From the NCBI GenBank assembly GCA_963681505.1, contig OY811991.1, forward strand, positions 4,278,387 to 4,342,386: DNA of 64,000 bases, read 5' to 3'. The DNA comes from Eunapius fragilis. Lineage: Eukaryota > Porifera > Demospongiae > Spongillida > Spongillidae. How positions within the stretch are numbered: position 1 is the first letter of the stretch; every line of letters starts with the position of its first letter. Shown here in pieces: positions 1-12,300 of the stretch. A model generated the notes under the pieces. That model searched no databases. It was not told where the DNA came from and saw nothing but the letters and a program-made list of their open reading frames with translations. A program made the translations under genes and the position numbers.

Positions 1-3000
1 TCCACTGATTTACACCAGTCTATTGACAGAAGTGAATCCCAGGCTACTTTTCACCTGGATGTTAGTTCTGACTGCAGCGCTGGCACAACGTGTGTTGAGA
101 AGACTCCTGGAACACTTGAGACAATGCTGAGTACTCCACGGTCTACTACAGTTACTAGTTCTTCACAAAGCGCTTCTGTTTCATTCCAGAGCACTGCACC
201 AGCAATGTATCAGGGGACATACAGTATCTGTCAAACGTATCCAATCTCACAAACTCCAGCTTTCTACTTGCCAAGTTACTACCCCGTATTGCCTTGTGTG
301 CCAACAGCTTCCTCCAATGTGCCCTACATGTATCCATGGGCTGGCATGTACCAGTATGCTGCAGCTCCCCCAGTTTCTTCCCCAAGGCCTCCAACCCAGC
401 CTCCGGCATGGGTGGTAGCCCAGCGTGCATTGGCCTTACAGCATCATGCGTCTCAGTCAACCCAAGTACCAAACTCCTCATGGTACAAGAGTCCGCCTAA
501 GTTTTCAAATAATGGAATTGAGGGGGAATCACACAAGGATGTAAGGCTACAGAACAAAGGAGCAAATTTAAGCACCGTTTCTATTTCATCCTCAGTTGAA
601 ACAACTCCGCTGGTTAGCCAGACTATTTTAGATGAGTCTTTGCATAAGAGCACCCAGACATGTGCTGCACAAGATGTTACTGTGGGGTGTGATGGGGTGG
701 AGACATGTGTGGCAGCAGTTCAGGTACAACTACAGCACCAGGACGTACTTGTAGACACAAGTGTACAGACTGATGATGGAAGGACCTTCTACAGTCCTGG
801 CACTGAAGGAGCATCGTGCACAGTCATTTCTGATGTGGATGAGGTAGTTTGGAGGGCACGACAGTGGCTTATCCATGAAATCAAGTATGATGCAGCGGCT
901 GAACTGGAGACAGGAGATGATTATGAGAATAGCCAAGGCAGTCTCCCATCACCTGTCATCTCTGGTGCTTCTAATATAAGTGATGGTGACTTAGTGAGCA
1001 ATTTTGCTGGTTCTGACTGTGTTTATAGTCCATCTAAAGAGGACACCATCACTTCACAAGGGCCTGTGGATTTTCCTCTTTCTTCTGACTCCTTGCAACA
1101 TCGTAGGTCTAGTACACCTCCAATGCTATTGGAATTCCAGTCTAATGAAATGGATTCTACCTCTGCCCCATTGTATGCTACGCCTCCTTACACATCATAC
1201 TCAACTCCACCGTACACTTCATACTCAACCCCTCCTCCTCCTCCTTGTATGGTGGATTCCACCCCACCGCCTTGCACAACAGATTCCACCCCACCCCCTT
1301 ACCCATGTGATTCCACCCCACCCCTTTGCCCATGTGATTCCACCCCACTTCCTTGCCCATCTGATTCCACCCCACCCCTTTGTCCATGTGATTCCACCCC
1401 ACCTCCTTGTCCATCTGATTCCACCCCACCTCCTTACCCATCTGATTCCACCCCACCTCCTTACCTATCTGATTCCACCCCACCTCCTTGCCCATCTGAT
1501 TCCACCCCACCTTACACCTCCTATTCCACTCCACCACTCACATCCTATTCCACACCACCTTATGTGTCCTGTTCCACTCCACCTTACGGATCCTGTTCCA
1601 CCCCACCATACACCACCTATTCCACTCCACCATACACTTCCTGTTCCACTCTACCATACACTTCCTGTTCCACTCCACCATACACTTCCTGTTCCACTCC
1701 ACCATATACCACCTATTCCACTCCACCATACACTTCCTGTTCCACTCCACCATACACTTCCTGTTCCACTCCACCATACACTTCCTGTTCCACTCCACCA
1801 TACACTTCCTGTTCCACTCCGCCATACACTTCCTGTTCCACTCCACCATGCAATTCCTGTTCCACTCAATTATACACTTCAGATGTCATTCCTCCTTGCT
1901 CATCAGACTCTGCTCCTCAGTACAATACTTCTCAGTCACTAGAACCAACAACTATTGTAGTGGCTATTCCTGGGGACTCCACTAATATTCAGGATTGTAC
2001 GCCACCTCAGCAATTAGGTTCTGCCGATCATTCTATAAGTCATACAATGTGTGCCACACCTGGCACATCTAGTTCGGGTGGTAGATTTCAAATCACAGCT
2101 ACAGATCCTTGTTATCATTCGGTGAACCTCACACCGTCTTCCGTGTCAAGCACCGTTGCAAGTGGTCATATTGGCTCCTCTTCTAGTTGTTCATATAAAT
2201 CATTGAGCTTGGTTAATCCCCGTGTTTCAGACATTGACATGCCAAACACTGTCAATGCACCATGTGGCCCTCAGGATCTAACTACAGAACCTTGTACATC
2301 ACATACTATGGAAGCCCATTCCATGACAGCATCAGCCTCTCGTGTACCAGGCACTTTTACTGACTCCTTCAGATTTTCTGAATGTTTTAAGGAAAGCAAG
2401 GACATCAATTCGGCCAGTTCGTGTTCAACTGACATTATGTTTGAACAACCACACTCTTTGACCAAAAAGAACATCACTGAGCAGCAGCAGAAGTTATCAC
2501 TACAAAGAAGTACCCCCATAGATTTTGCTAAGGTTAGATCCATGTCTCTGCCTCCACTGTCGTCAAGGGCTTCAAGCAGCTCTGGCTCTCCAACCCCTCT
2601 GTCTCCAAATGCCATTGAAGATGTTTCGGTTTTTACATATTCAGCAAAGCTGCCTCAGAGGGCTTCATCTCTTTCTCCATCTGTGGTGCAGAAGTTTGGG
2701 GATACTCCTGTCCCAGAAAAGCCGAGGATTACCATGTCTGCAGCTGAAATACTAGCAAAGGTACGAGCCAAAAGGTCTCGTCAGCCATCTTTACCTATCC
2801 TTCAAGAACAGCGGCAGCTGGAACAATTACCACCATCACAGACCTCACAACAGGATGCAAGTGAAAGAGAATGTCGTCACATCGACCTAGAACAGCTGAT
2901 GCAGAAGTGCCATGATCATGTGGAAAAAAAACAAAAAAAGAAGAAAAGAGATAAAAGCTGGTGTCATGTTGGGAGTGGTGGTATTATTCAATATCCAGGT

Positions 3001-5301
3001 TGGTACAATGTGTACCCCACCTCTGCAACTGCTACCTTGCCAAGCCATCTACTTCTGAATTGCAGCTATGGCGTGGTTCCTGAAACTACTTCTGTTGCTA
3101 ATAGTAATAAAAACAATTGTGAAGAGAGGCTGTTGCCTGCTGACTGCCACAATAACTCTAGTAAGGAAGCCCAGCTTGTAAGTACTTATCCTAAAAACAA
3201 AGTTAGTTTCAGTTGCAGTGAGTACTCTGCAATGACAGCTCCTGTCGCATTGCAACAGATTGCCGCTAGCACTCCTGGTTCACTTCTCCCTGTTCAGGTA
3301 GTCCAGAGTGAGAATGCATCTCTAACACCTTGCAGGAGTGCTAATGTTGCCAAGGAGGTGAATAGTGCATGTGGCTCGAGGGATGCTGCTGACCTGATAC
3401 AGCCTTTGCGCTCACCTGGAACACCACTGACGGATGAAGCCCCTGATGGAGGTGTAGCTGTTCAGGGCATTTGCAGGGACATGTGCGCCAATGATGAACA
3501 GCTGCTCAGTACAGAAGGTGTAAAACTTGTGGAACAGCATTGTTCCACCAGCAGTTGTATTTCATGTCCCACCACTGACCAAGATGTGTGTCTGCTTCAC
3601 GCTATCACTGATAAGGCTGAGGAGGTGGGTAATGAGGGATGTGAGGATGTGGGTACAGAAGTTGTCCATGTCAATGAGGGAAGTGAGGAGGTGGGTACAG
3701 AAGGTGTCCATGTCAATGAGGGATGTGAGGAGATGGGTACAGGAGGTGTCCATGTCAATGAGGGAAGTGAAGGGGTGGGTACAAGAGGTGTCCATGTCAA
3801 TGAGGGAAGTGAAGAGGTGGGTACAGGAGGTGTCCATGTCAACGAGGGAAGTGAAGAGGTGAGTACAGGAGGTGTCCATGTCAATGAGGGAAGTGAGTTG
3901 GTTGAACTTGGCAATTGTACTGGTCATGATATGGATGCCTTTTGTGCCCCTGCCTCCATAGAACTGACAGACAGCAGCACTGTCAAGACAATGTCAGCCT
4001 TTCGTGAACCTGTGGTGACTTCTGATGACTATGAACCTGTTGCCATGGTTTTCTCTCCTGCACACACCAGTTTTCCCACTGCTTTAGGCATTCCAACATC
4101 CTTTGTGTCCAGTTCTGTTCATCTTTCATCTTTGGACACCTTTTCTCCAGATCACAAGCCTACATGTCACCGATCAGGTGATGAGGAATGTATTGTAACT
4201 GAAAGGCCTTTGGGTGGCAGACAGGTTGAAGTTGTTTGTGGAGCAGATGCACCCATGGGATTTGTAGCAGATGCTGAATCCAGGGGTTTAGGTGTGAAGG
4301 ATTGCGGTTCAACAATAGGCATAGTAAGCATCAGAAATACCAATGTCCAGTCTGAAGGCTTGGCGTTAGAATTTTACCCTCCAGCTATTAGTTCTACTTA
4401 TATGGCTTCTGATAACATTGAAGAGCAGGATGCAGTTCGCAACACAGAGCCCCCAAAGCCAGTTATGTTACCAAAGCAGCTTGGCCCACAGGACTCAGAC
4501 ATGGCATCATCTCAGGACTGTGATATGGATTTTCATTTGTCAAGTTCCAGGAAGAGAGATGATGCTGTAGGGGCTTACAGTAGGGATGCGAAGAGCCTTT
4601 GCCATTATGATGCGAAGCATCATGGACAAGATAGTACCACTGTACCTAATGTGGAAGGGGTGAAGAGTCACAGCGGCAGGTCTGAGGTGTTAGTAAATCA
4701 GCACTCACCACAGAAGGACCAACAGCAAACATCTTCAGGGCATCACTCCTGTGAACGACAGCAAAATACAGTGCGAAATATTCCACCACTATTTCCACAA
4801 ATGTGGGACCAGGATGGTAGGTCGGGGAATGTGTCATTGCATCATCCACCAATGGCCTTGCTAATTCCGCCCGATTTTGCACAAAATGGTTTGAGGTTAC
4901 CTCAAGGTAGTGGTGGGTTGGCAAGTAGTCATTGCTCGAGGCAATATGGGCAGAGGCAGTTGCAACCCAAGTCGCAAGATCTCGGCAGACAGGATCACTT
5001 CGTGGCAAGCCGACGTCTGGATCATGCCACATCCTCACAGCAGAGAGGTGGTTTGTCACCACATGCCCAACCTCTTTTTATTAATCCTCATTATTCAAGA
5101 GGAAGAGGTTGGTTTAATCGAGATGGCTCACGTTACCCAGATGGCCAACATCAGAGAAACACGTACAGCAGTAGTGAGGAGAACTACACATTCAACAATG
5201 AAGTGAGCACTTTTGTAAATAACTATCCAAATGGTGTCTATCGCAATCAAATGTTACCAGATGGCAGGTACCCACGTTCACATTTCCGAAACCGACCATA
5301 G
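1..5301 (+). CDS. Large low-complexity protein, C-terminal portion (5'-partial)
   Basis: The reading frame is open from the first base of the window, so the exon continues upstream; the first internal Met codon is at 124. About 1766 residues are visible, ending in TAG at 5299-5301. No catalytic domain was recognised. The protein is rich in Ser, Thr and Pro. It has an octapeptide tandem array (type STPPYTSC, encoded at about 1186-1875), a 14-residue array (type VHVNEGSEEVGTGG, about 3646-3895), a lysine-rich patch that could be a nuclear signal (about 2924-2952), and a C-terminus with an RGRG stretch (about 5099-5113). A segment ALEFYP at 4363-4380 resembles the second half of a PAM2 motif (A-x-E-F-x-P), but the upstream L-N is missing. 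An RNA-associated or scaffold protein is a guess. The neighbouring gene POR converges on it tail to tail. Confidence 0.8.
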   Translation, partial: STDLHQSIDRSESQATFHLDVSSDCSAGTTCVEKTPGTLETMLSTPRSTTVTSSSQSASVSFQSTAPAMYQGTYSICQTYPISQTPAFYLPSYYPVLPCVPTASSNVPYMYPWAGMYQYAAAPPVSSPRPPTQPPAWVVAQRALALQHHASQSTQVPNSSWYKSPPKFSNNGIEGESHKDVRLQNKGANLSTVSISSSVETTPLVSQTILDESLHKSTQTCAAQDVTVGCDGVETCVAAVQVQLQHQDVLVDTSVQTDDGRTFYSPGTEGASCTVISDVDEVVWRARQWLIHEIKYDAAAELETGDDYENSQGSLPSPVISGASNISDGDLVSNFAGSDCVYSPSKEDTITSQGPVDFPLSSDSLQHRRSSTPPMLLEFQSNEMDSTSAPLYATPPYTSYSTPPYTSYSTPPPPPCMVDSTPPPCTTDSTPPPYPCDSTPPLCPCDSTPLPCPSDSTPPLCPCDSTPPPCPSDSTPPPYPSDSTPPPYLSDSTPPPCPSDSTPPYTSYSTPPLTSYSTPPYVSCSTPPYGSCSTPPYTTYSTPPYTSCSTLPYTSCSTPPYTSCSTPPYTTYSTPPYTSCSTPPYTSCSTPPYTSCSTPPYTSCSTPPYTSCSTPPCNSCSTQLYTSDVIPPCSSDSAPQYNTSQSLEPTTIVVAIPGDSTNIQDCTPPQQLGSADHSISHTMCATPGTSSSGGRFQITATDPCYHSVNLTPSSVSSTVASGHIGSSSSCSYKSLSLVNPRVSDIDMPNTVNAPCGPQDLTTEPCTSHTMEAHSMTASASRVPGTFTDSFRFSECFKESKDINSASSCSTDIMFEQPHSLTKKNITEQQQKLSLQRSTPIDFAKVRSMSLPPLSSRASSSSGSPTPLSPNAIEDVSVFTYSAKLPQRASSLSPSVVQKFGDTPVPEKPRITMSAAEILAKVRAKRSRQPSLPILQEQRQLEQLPPSQTSQQDASERECRHIDLEQLMQKCHDHVEKKQKKKKRDKSWCHVGSGGIIQYPGWYNVYPTSATATLPSHLLLNCSYGVVPETTSVANSNKNNCEERLLPADCHNNSSKEAQLVSTYPKNKVSFSCSEYSAMTAPVALQQIAASTPGSLLPVQVVQSENASLTPCRSANVAKEVNSACGSRDAADLIQPLRSPGTPLTDEAPDGGVAVQGICRDMCANDEQLLSTEGVKLVEQHCSTSSCISCPTTDQDVCLLHAITDKAEEVGNEGCEDVGTEVVHVNEGSEEVGTEGVHVNEGCEEMGTGGVHVNEGSEGVGTRGVHVNEGSEEVGTGGVHVNEGSEEVSTGGVHVNEGSELVELGNCTGHDMDAFCAPASIELTDSSTVKTMSAFREPVVTSDDYEPVAMVFSPAHTSFPTALGIPTSFVSSSVHLSSLDTFSPDHKPTCHRSGDEECIVTERPLGGRQVEVVCGADAPMGFVADAESRGLGVKDCGSTIGIVSIRNTNVQSEGLALEFYPPAISSTYMASDNIEEQDAVRNTEPPKPVMLPKQLGPQDSDMASSQDCDMDFHLSSSRKRDDAVGAYSRDAKSLCHYDAKHHGQDSTTVPNVEGVKSHSGRSEVLVNQHSPQKDQQQTSSGHHSCERQQNTVRNIPPLFPQMWDQDGRSGNVSLHHPPMALLIPPDFAQNGLRLPQGSGGLASSHCSRQYGQRQLQPKSQDLGRQDHFVASRRLDHATSSQQRGGLSPHAQPLFINPHYSRGRGWFNRDGSRYPDGQHQRNTYSSSEENYTFNNEVSTFVNNYPNGVYRNQMLPDGRYPRSHFRNRP
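1186..1875 (+). repeat. In-frame 24-bp coding minisatellite (STPPYTSC type)
   Basis: Tandem 24-bp units of the type tccactccaccatacacttc plus ctgt encode repeated S-T-P-P-x-x-S/D-x octapeptides inside the 5'-partial protein. The 5' units (about 1250-1510) are more diverged (STPPPCPSD type). The 3' units (about 1600-1860) are nearly identical, which suggests recent expansion. The unit length is a multiple of three and no stop interrupts it. The repeat keeps other frames open too, which creates long spurious frames on both strands. Confidence 0.9.
3646..3895 (+). repeat. In-frame 42-bp coding minisatellite (14-residue unit)
   Basis: About six copies of a 42-bp unit encode VHVNEGSEEVGTGG-like acidic 14-mers within the 5'-partial protein. 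Copies differ at a few positions (E/G, S/C, V/M), and the reading frame is preserved. Confidence 0.9.
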
Positions 5302-6390
5302 ATAACTTTGTCCATTTCATATACAATGGAGTCTTTTTTCATTGCATATCTTGTATATCCATTTCATATGACATGATTTTCATATGACATGTTGGAACCC
5401 CTCCCCTTTTGTATATCACTGCTCTTGTATCATCTTGTTCAATGTACCTCATCCACTGATTATTATTCAACATTGTATCAAAAACCAGTGCCAAATGTGC
5501 CTGACGTAATATGACAATCACAGAGGTTTTGACAAGGGCATTGGGCCGAGGTATTACACAAATACATATAATCAAATACAGCGGTGACTCGCACCTGAGA
5601 AATTTTAAAAAAACTTCATTGCACATTTAAAATAATTATTAGTTGTTCAACAAGTCCAATGAAATTATAAATGCTATTGTAGTAAGGTTTATCAACTGAG
5701 TTATTTTAAAGGTGCAATTAATGTTGAATTTAATATTGCATTGCCTCCATCAGCGAGCCATGAAAAGTCTCCTTGTGTAAGTCGTCGCCTCTAGCTATTT
5801 AAATTATTCAAATTGAGCTTCGATTCAATTCATTTTGATGACAAGGTAGAAAAGGATAAGGTTTAATTTTCATTAACTTCCATTTTATTTTTGACAATTA
5901 ACAGGTTATTTATATATATATGGGACAGTGTCCAGCTAAATCACCCTTATGGTACTTTATCAAAATTTCCAGAACAAGCAAAAGAAAAGTAACGCTCGCA
6001 TTGAAATGTATGGCTAATTATAAATTCAGTGCCTAATAACTTTGTGATGGATAGTCCGATTTAGGATGCGTAAGGACCATTTGACAGAAGCTTATGGGTG
6101 TTCAAGGAAAATCAAAAAATTTGAAAACTTGAAAAACTAGCCAGAAGGGTGATTCTGCTGGACACCATCCCATATATTAATATATAAAATGACAATAACA
6201 AAACCTGTGTTTATAAATAGTTACACAGGCCTTGAGATTTGGATTGTTCCTCATAACATGTGTCATCATACTTGCCCATGCATCTCTAATGCACCAACCC
6301 CATTTAATTAATATAATCCAAGTACCAAAATATATTCTTTATCAATATCTCAATTTACTACAAGTTAGTACAGCACTATGCAATAGTGGT
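5302..6390. other. Convergent intergenic spacer
   Basis: This AT-rich spacer lies between the stop codon of the low-complexity gene (+) and the stop codon of POR (-), so both 3' UTRs fall here. The only structured feature seen is a MITE at about 5917-6177. No convincing exon was found. Confidence 0.7.
5917..6177. mobile_element. MITE, family A (GGGACAGTGTCCAGC-type terminal inverted repeats)
   Basis: The left end reads tatgggacagtgtccagc followed by taaatcaccctt. The right end is its imperfect inverted complement (agggtgattctgctggacac then catcccata), flanked by TA-rich sequence. The element is about 260 bp with no coding capacity. Internal sequence recurs in inverted orientation at about 14832-15030. 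Isolated end-like fragments occur near 16971, 26237 and 47130. Confidence 0.75.
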
Positions 6391-9300
6391 CTAGCTCCAA
6401 ACGTCCTGCAGATAGCGTCCTCTTTTCTGAAGTTTCTTAATGTAGTCTACTGCAGCCTCAGCGCTCATGTGACCACGTTCCTGAACAATTTGTGACAGCA
6501 CACTGTTAACATCACGAGCCATATTGCGTGCATCACTGCAGAATAGAAGTAGGATAAGTATAATTGTATGCAGACATAGTGTGGTGTGAATACAAGTACA
6601 ATGGAATAAAGCTACCAACATGTTGTTATCTAAAAAAATAAAATAACATTCACATGTTAATGACTAAACGAAAAGTTGTTAAATGATGCTATAGTGTAAT
6701 CAGGAAACACATCACATCACTAATTCAGTAACAACAAGAAGACATGGAACACAGGAAAATATATGTCCTTGCCTTACACAGATCTGAACCAGGACACTGA
6801 CCCACACAAAACAATAATTTGGATTAACATAGTATTATTCACTATGTAATCAAATGTAAAGCTTTCATTAACTGGGGATAAAAATTTTACGTACACATAG
6901 TAGATGCGATGTAAATTATTATGCAGTGCCAGAGCATATTTTCACACCCATGGAAGCAACCTTGTAAATAAACGTACCCACAAACATAGATGTATCCTTG
7001 ATTTTCCAACACATTCCAGATAAGCTGTGATTCCTCTTTCATCTTATGTTGTACGTAGACTTTCTGTGTCTGTTCTCGGGAAAAAGCCGTCACCAGGTCA
7101 CTTAGGACCTTCTTGTCCACAAACCCCTTCAACTCCTCTTCGTAAATGAAATCCTCATCAGCACGGCGACAGCCAAAGAACAGTACAGTGGCCCCTATTT
7201 GTTTACCTGTGCACAGCAGATTTTGAAATAAAAGTACTGCCCCTCCCCCCCACAGATTACTTGTAAACATTTCAACCCCTTTCTGTCTCTCACCTCCCCT
7301 ATCCCTCCATATTCCCTTTACCTCCCCTATCCCTCCATATTCCCTTTACCTCCCTTCAATCTCTTACCTCCCTTTACCTCCCTCCCTTTCATCTCCCCTT
7401 CATTACTTTCATCTTCCCTTCCCCTACATCACACCCTCTCCCTGTCCTCCCTTCCTCCCCAGCACAGCAGTTTGCGCATACCTTCATTCACTGTGGCAGC
7501 CCGTTCCTGAATGAATCCTCTAAATGGAGCCACCCCCGTTCCTGGTCCTATCATGATGACTGGACACACAGGTCTGTAAGGTAGTCTCAGGCTGGAGTGG
7601 CGAATAAAGATGGGGACCCGCACCTTGGCTCCTAAATACACACATGGGAAGAGAACGTGTGTGCACATAGTGAATGGTAGCCTCAACCCTACATGACTCG
7701 CCATGAATAACCACAGCACACTTAACCACACCACAAATGTACATGTACATCAGAAAGGGGGTATTCAGAGATGACAGGGACTGGTGGGTACGCTGACCTA
7801 TGATATCACACTGGGGGGCTTACCTGTACCCATCTGTGCCTTAAGCCGCTTGAACCAGCTGGTGGCAACACCCTCATTGGTCCTGCCAGTTCTTGTCTTG
7901 TAGTCAACAAGAACTGCCGTGATGTGCACTGAGTTGGGGTACATCTGGACGCAAATTAGAAAGGTGTTTAACATACGTGAGAAGCAAACTCATTGTAAGA
8001 GGGAGATGAGGTGGGTTGGGGGGGGGGAGGAGGGGGAACACTAACATGATATGGGATGTAACAGGAGACCAACCTTGCTAGAAGATGAAATTGAGTAGTA
8101 ACGAGCTTGCAGTCTTGGCAACAGTTCCAGCAAATGATCAATAGGAGGTTTGAAGGACGGCAGATCCTCTAACACTGCCAAGATGGTCCGCTTGTCCTTC
8201 ATGATCCATTCATTGTACTCCAGCTACATTAAAAAGAGAAGTCATTCCATGCAAATGCTGTATTTAAAAGAACTAAATAATAACCAGGCTGATCGCTTGC
8301 TTTGGACCAATTGGTTCAGGGACATGAAACAAACCAGCAAGCATATGGATGTCCCTTTCCCCGTCTGCCCCACTGTCCCTCGTATATCCCTATCCACAAT
8401 GTCCTGACCTTTCCCTCTTCAGAAGCAGATGTGATCTTAAGGAGGAACTCCCGCTCTTTGGGATCAGAAGCAAAGTCCGCCAGTTCCTTCAACACGTTGG
8501 TGCGGGGGCAGGATGTGATGTCAACGTAATGTGTGAGCGCAGTGCGGTAGGACGTCGGACAAGGAAATGGGTGTGGTTTGGAGGCTTGATCTGCGTAATT
8601 GGAACACCGTAAAAATGATCAAGGCATAATTGAATGATTGGCCTACTACTGCTACTGTATAAATTGCAGTGCTCCCAACTCTGGTGTGAAAGGTTGGAGG
8701 GTATTAAATAGAAACAGCAATAGCAATGTGGCATGGGTTACACCCCCCAGAGTAATACAGATGTGTAGAATTTCACACCAAAACTTTATACTGTGCTGAC
8801 CCCCTGCTATGGACCATAATGAGAAATCAAACATGGCTACACCCCGATCCAGGCCACCAGTACGATAGGTTGCTTCCTGCTTACCAAACACCCCCCCCCC
8901 CCCCCTTTCCCCCCCACACACACTCTGATATAATAAGGGTGGAGGGAAGGATTCACAAGGTATCCCCTATACTTCCCACCACACACTGTTACAACACGAC
9001 CAGACAAGCCACACCCACCATCAATGTTGGTCAGGGAGAACACAGTGTCAAGGTCAACCCCCAGCAGTTCCCCTATCCTGCACACCAGCTCCGGGTTGTT
9101 CTCAGGCAGTATGGCTACGTGGTCACCAGCTATGTAGGTGAGGTTGCTCCCGGTGATGTCCAGCTCTATGTGCATGCAAGACCGGTCCCCTCCCTTGTGC
9201 AGCTCCCTGTTCACACTCATCATGGCCAGGTACGGGTTCTTGGCATTGAAAGGACTGCCGGTTTAAAAAGAGAAAGATGGGGTTTAAATGGAGGACTTCA

Positions 9301-12300
9301 TGAATGTGCAGTGGGTGGTGGGATTTAGACCACTCACGATTTTTGCTTGGAAAATGAACCTAGTCGATTTGACTCGCCTACAAACACTCTGTCGCTGGGT
9401 AAGTCGGTGTGGATGGCAAGTTTGTACTCCCTAATGTTTGCATTGGTCTGGGCACTGTTGACCCCAAAGTACTGGCACACTGCAGGCCACATACTCTCTT
9501 TCCATGTAAGGAAGTTCTCTTCAATGCTGCAAGGAGGAAAACCACACCTGAAGTACATGCGCGCACACATACATGTACTTCCCTCCTCATTATAAAGTCC
9601 TCCTCCTTCCCACTCACTTCCCATCATCATCTCCCTCCACCCTCTTACCTCTCCCCCTCCCACCCCCATCATCACATCCTCTCAAATGAACACCTCCCTC
9701 TCCCCCTCACCACTCACAATCATCACCCACCAACACCTCCCTCTCACTATCCCACCCCCTCATCACTCACTTCCCATCATCATCTCCCTCTCCAGCCATG
9801 AACACCCTGGTGGCTCCTAGCTCCTCCAGACGCTTGTCAAAGAACCGTCCCATGGCGTTAAAGTGCTCATATGTCTTGTTGCCCAGTCCAAACACGGTGT
9901 ACTTGAGTGAGTCCAGTCTAACCTTCCCCTCCTTCAGCCAGTTCAACAGTTCCAAGGCATTGTCAGTGGGGTCACCCTCACCGTAGGTAGCCACACAGAA
10001 GATGGCAAGCGAGTTCTCTATCTCATTCCCAAGCTTAGAGAGGTCCTCCTGGGGAAGGGGGGGGGGGGGGGGGTAACATGTGATATGCATGTGATTGATC
10101 CCATGATATGGGAAGCATGTGAACCACATGTACATATATGGTTGACTGGACATCCATTTTACCTCCTACCTAAACCCCATCACTTTGAAGATTATAATGG
10201 TTTGATGGTAGAATAGTGCCCAGCCCAACGTATGCCTAGTGCCCAGCCCAACATATGCTCTCCAGGATTACATCACTACTTGTGTCAAATCTGTGGTCAG
10301 ACATGGAGAAGCAATAATCAGGTTGTGAAACTGTAATTGATATCCCAGTTATTGGCTGGAATTGAAGTACCAAGTCTAACACATATTTTACATGTCAGCA
10401 CTTTACTTTATTTCCTGTTTTGGGGGAGACTCACCACAGTACAGTAACACTGATGCAGCCAACAGTATGGTAACACTGAGGTAGCCAACAGTATGGTAAC
10501 ACGGAGGCAACCAACAGTATGGTAACACTGAGGTAGCCAACAGTATGGTAACACTGAAGCAATCAACAGTATGGTAATACTGAGGTAGCCAACAGTATGG
10601 TAACACAGAGGCAACCAACAGTATGGTAACACTGAGGTAGCCAACAGTATGGAAACACTGGGGCAATCAACAGTATGGTAACACTGAGGCAACCAACAGT
10701 ATGAACACTGAGGTAGCCAACAGTATGGTAACACTGAGGCAACCAACGGTATGGTAACACTGAGGTAGCCAACAGTATGGTAATACTGAGGTAGCCAACA
10801 GTATGGTAATACTGAGGTAGCCAACAGTATGGTAAGACTTAATTAACAAATACACAGAGTTCATGCAACGAGCTGCTATAAGAGCTGCAGAAGGAGTTAG
10901 GCCCTTAAACCTTCGACCCAAACAGATAAGAACATGTACAACATGGCATAACAGTCGAAATGTAGTCATGGTGCTATTACAGAACCTGTTATATGCTGCC
11001 TACGATATTAATGTTGCAAACAGAAATCAATGATTGCAGAGAGTGTCCAGAGTGCAGAAATATTACGTACACTTAAGAGGCACTAATGGCTGCCTGCATG
11101 TAAAACAAAACCATCACCCCTCCAAGTCATACCCAATCGTCACACTCCTCAGGGTCATAGGTCATAGCTGGGAGCCCGTGGCGTGAAGCTTCCTTAGCAA
11201 GACGAGCTGCAAACTCTTCAGCCGTCCCAGTCTGGGAACCATAGAACACAATGGCCTTCTTGTTCTGAACAGAGTGAGAAACCAAATATGTACATATGTA
11301 GCGAGGTTTAACCAACCAAATTTGGTACAAATCATATCACATTGCATTCATGTACAGGATCTATCTAAAAACTGGAACCTTCCGTAGGGAAGTGCTTACT
11401 TAGTACATCACTGCCCACTGAGTACATGAATGATTTTAACCTTTCAAGCCTGTGGCTTTTGCCATCACAGCTCTCGCCAGATGAATATCAAGTTTGTACA
11501 CGTAAGCCATACATGTAGGGGGTGACAAACTCCTGCCCTTTTTAAAGGTCATCTCATGTGTTTAGGCTCAACTTACCCGAGACTTCATTTTGGATATGAA
11601 ATTTCCTCCTAGAGATTCACCTACAGGTTGTTGTAAGGGTTTACCTAAAAGGCTGGAGATTTAGCAGTGAAACTGTCAAGGCGCATATAGCACAGCCAAG
11701 GGTAGAGACACCACAGGGAAGGAGGATCAACCATGAGAGGGAGGGGTGGGGGGGGGGGGGGGGGTCAGGGGATCAAACAAGAGAGGGAGGGAGAGATACT
11801 CATGGAATCAACGTGGGAGGGTCAGGGTGATAGTGATGTGTTACAGAGGTCACCATGGCTTGAAAGGTCGCGTGTGGGAGGGGAATAGGTGCACGTGAAG
11901 TGTACTTGTCAGCAGAAATGTTGACAGCATACACCCGCCAAACACTTGGCTGGAACAGGCGATGGAGAACAAAGTATGCTAACGTAAGGCATGGTTGTAA
12001 TACAGAAACCTCAAGGAAAATGTCTTAGGAAGCAGTAGGTTTAATCGCTGTTAAGTAATTTGTGCCAAGTACATACGCTATCGCACATGCTGATCGCTAT
12101 AGAATCAACCTTATCCCTCCGCCGCCCCCACCCCGCCCCCCGTAAATATACGCAACACAACCCCCCCTCCCCCCTCACACACACATTTAACCATTGCGTT
12201 CCCTACTCCTCACCTTGCGCTAATATGAAGTGATCGTAGCTCGTCACTTTCCTTCTTCTTCCTTTGTTTGTACTTAACTATAAACACCACCACTCCTGCT

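Noticed and set aside
1004-1942. Long plus-strand frame over the 24-bp repeat, and matching minus-strand frames at 1178-1869
   Set aside because: These are alternative-frame readings of the STPPYTSC minisatellite; a repeat unit divisible by three keeps several frames open.
3527-3927. Alternative frames on both strands over the 42-bp repeat
   Set aside because: They are shadows of the in-frame acidic repeat of the real coding frame.
10403-10969. CRISPR-like array and repetitive proteins on the minus strand
   Set aside because: The 26-bp units are directly adjacent without spacers, the context is an intron of a eukaryotic gene, and the translated proteins are minisatellite artefacts.
11640-11650. 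Alternative acceptor for POR exon 2 at the AG near 11645
   Set aside because: It would join to exon 1 with an immediate TAA; the acceptor before 11652 keeps the frame open and gives a CDS of exactly 2049 bp.
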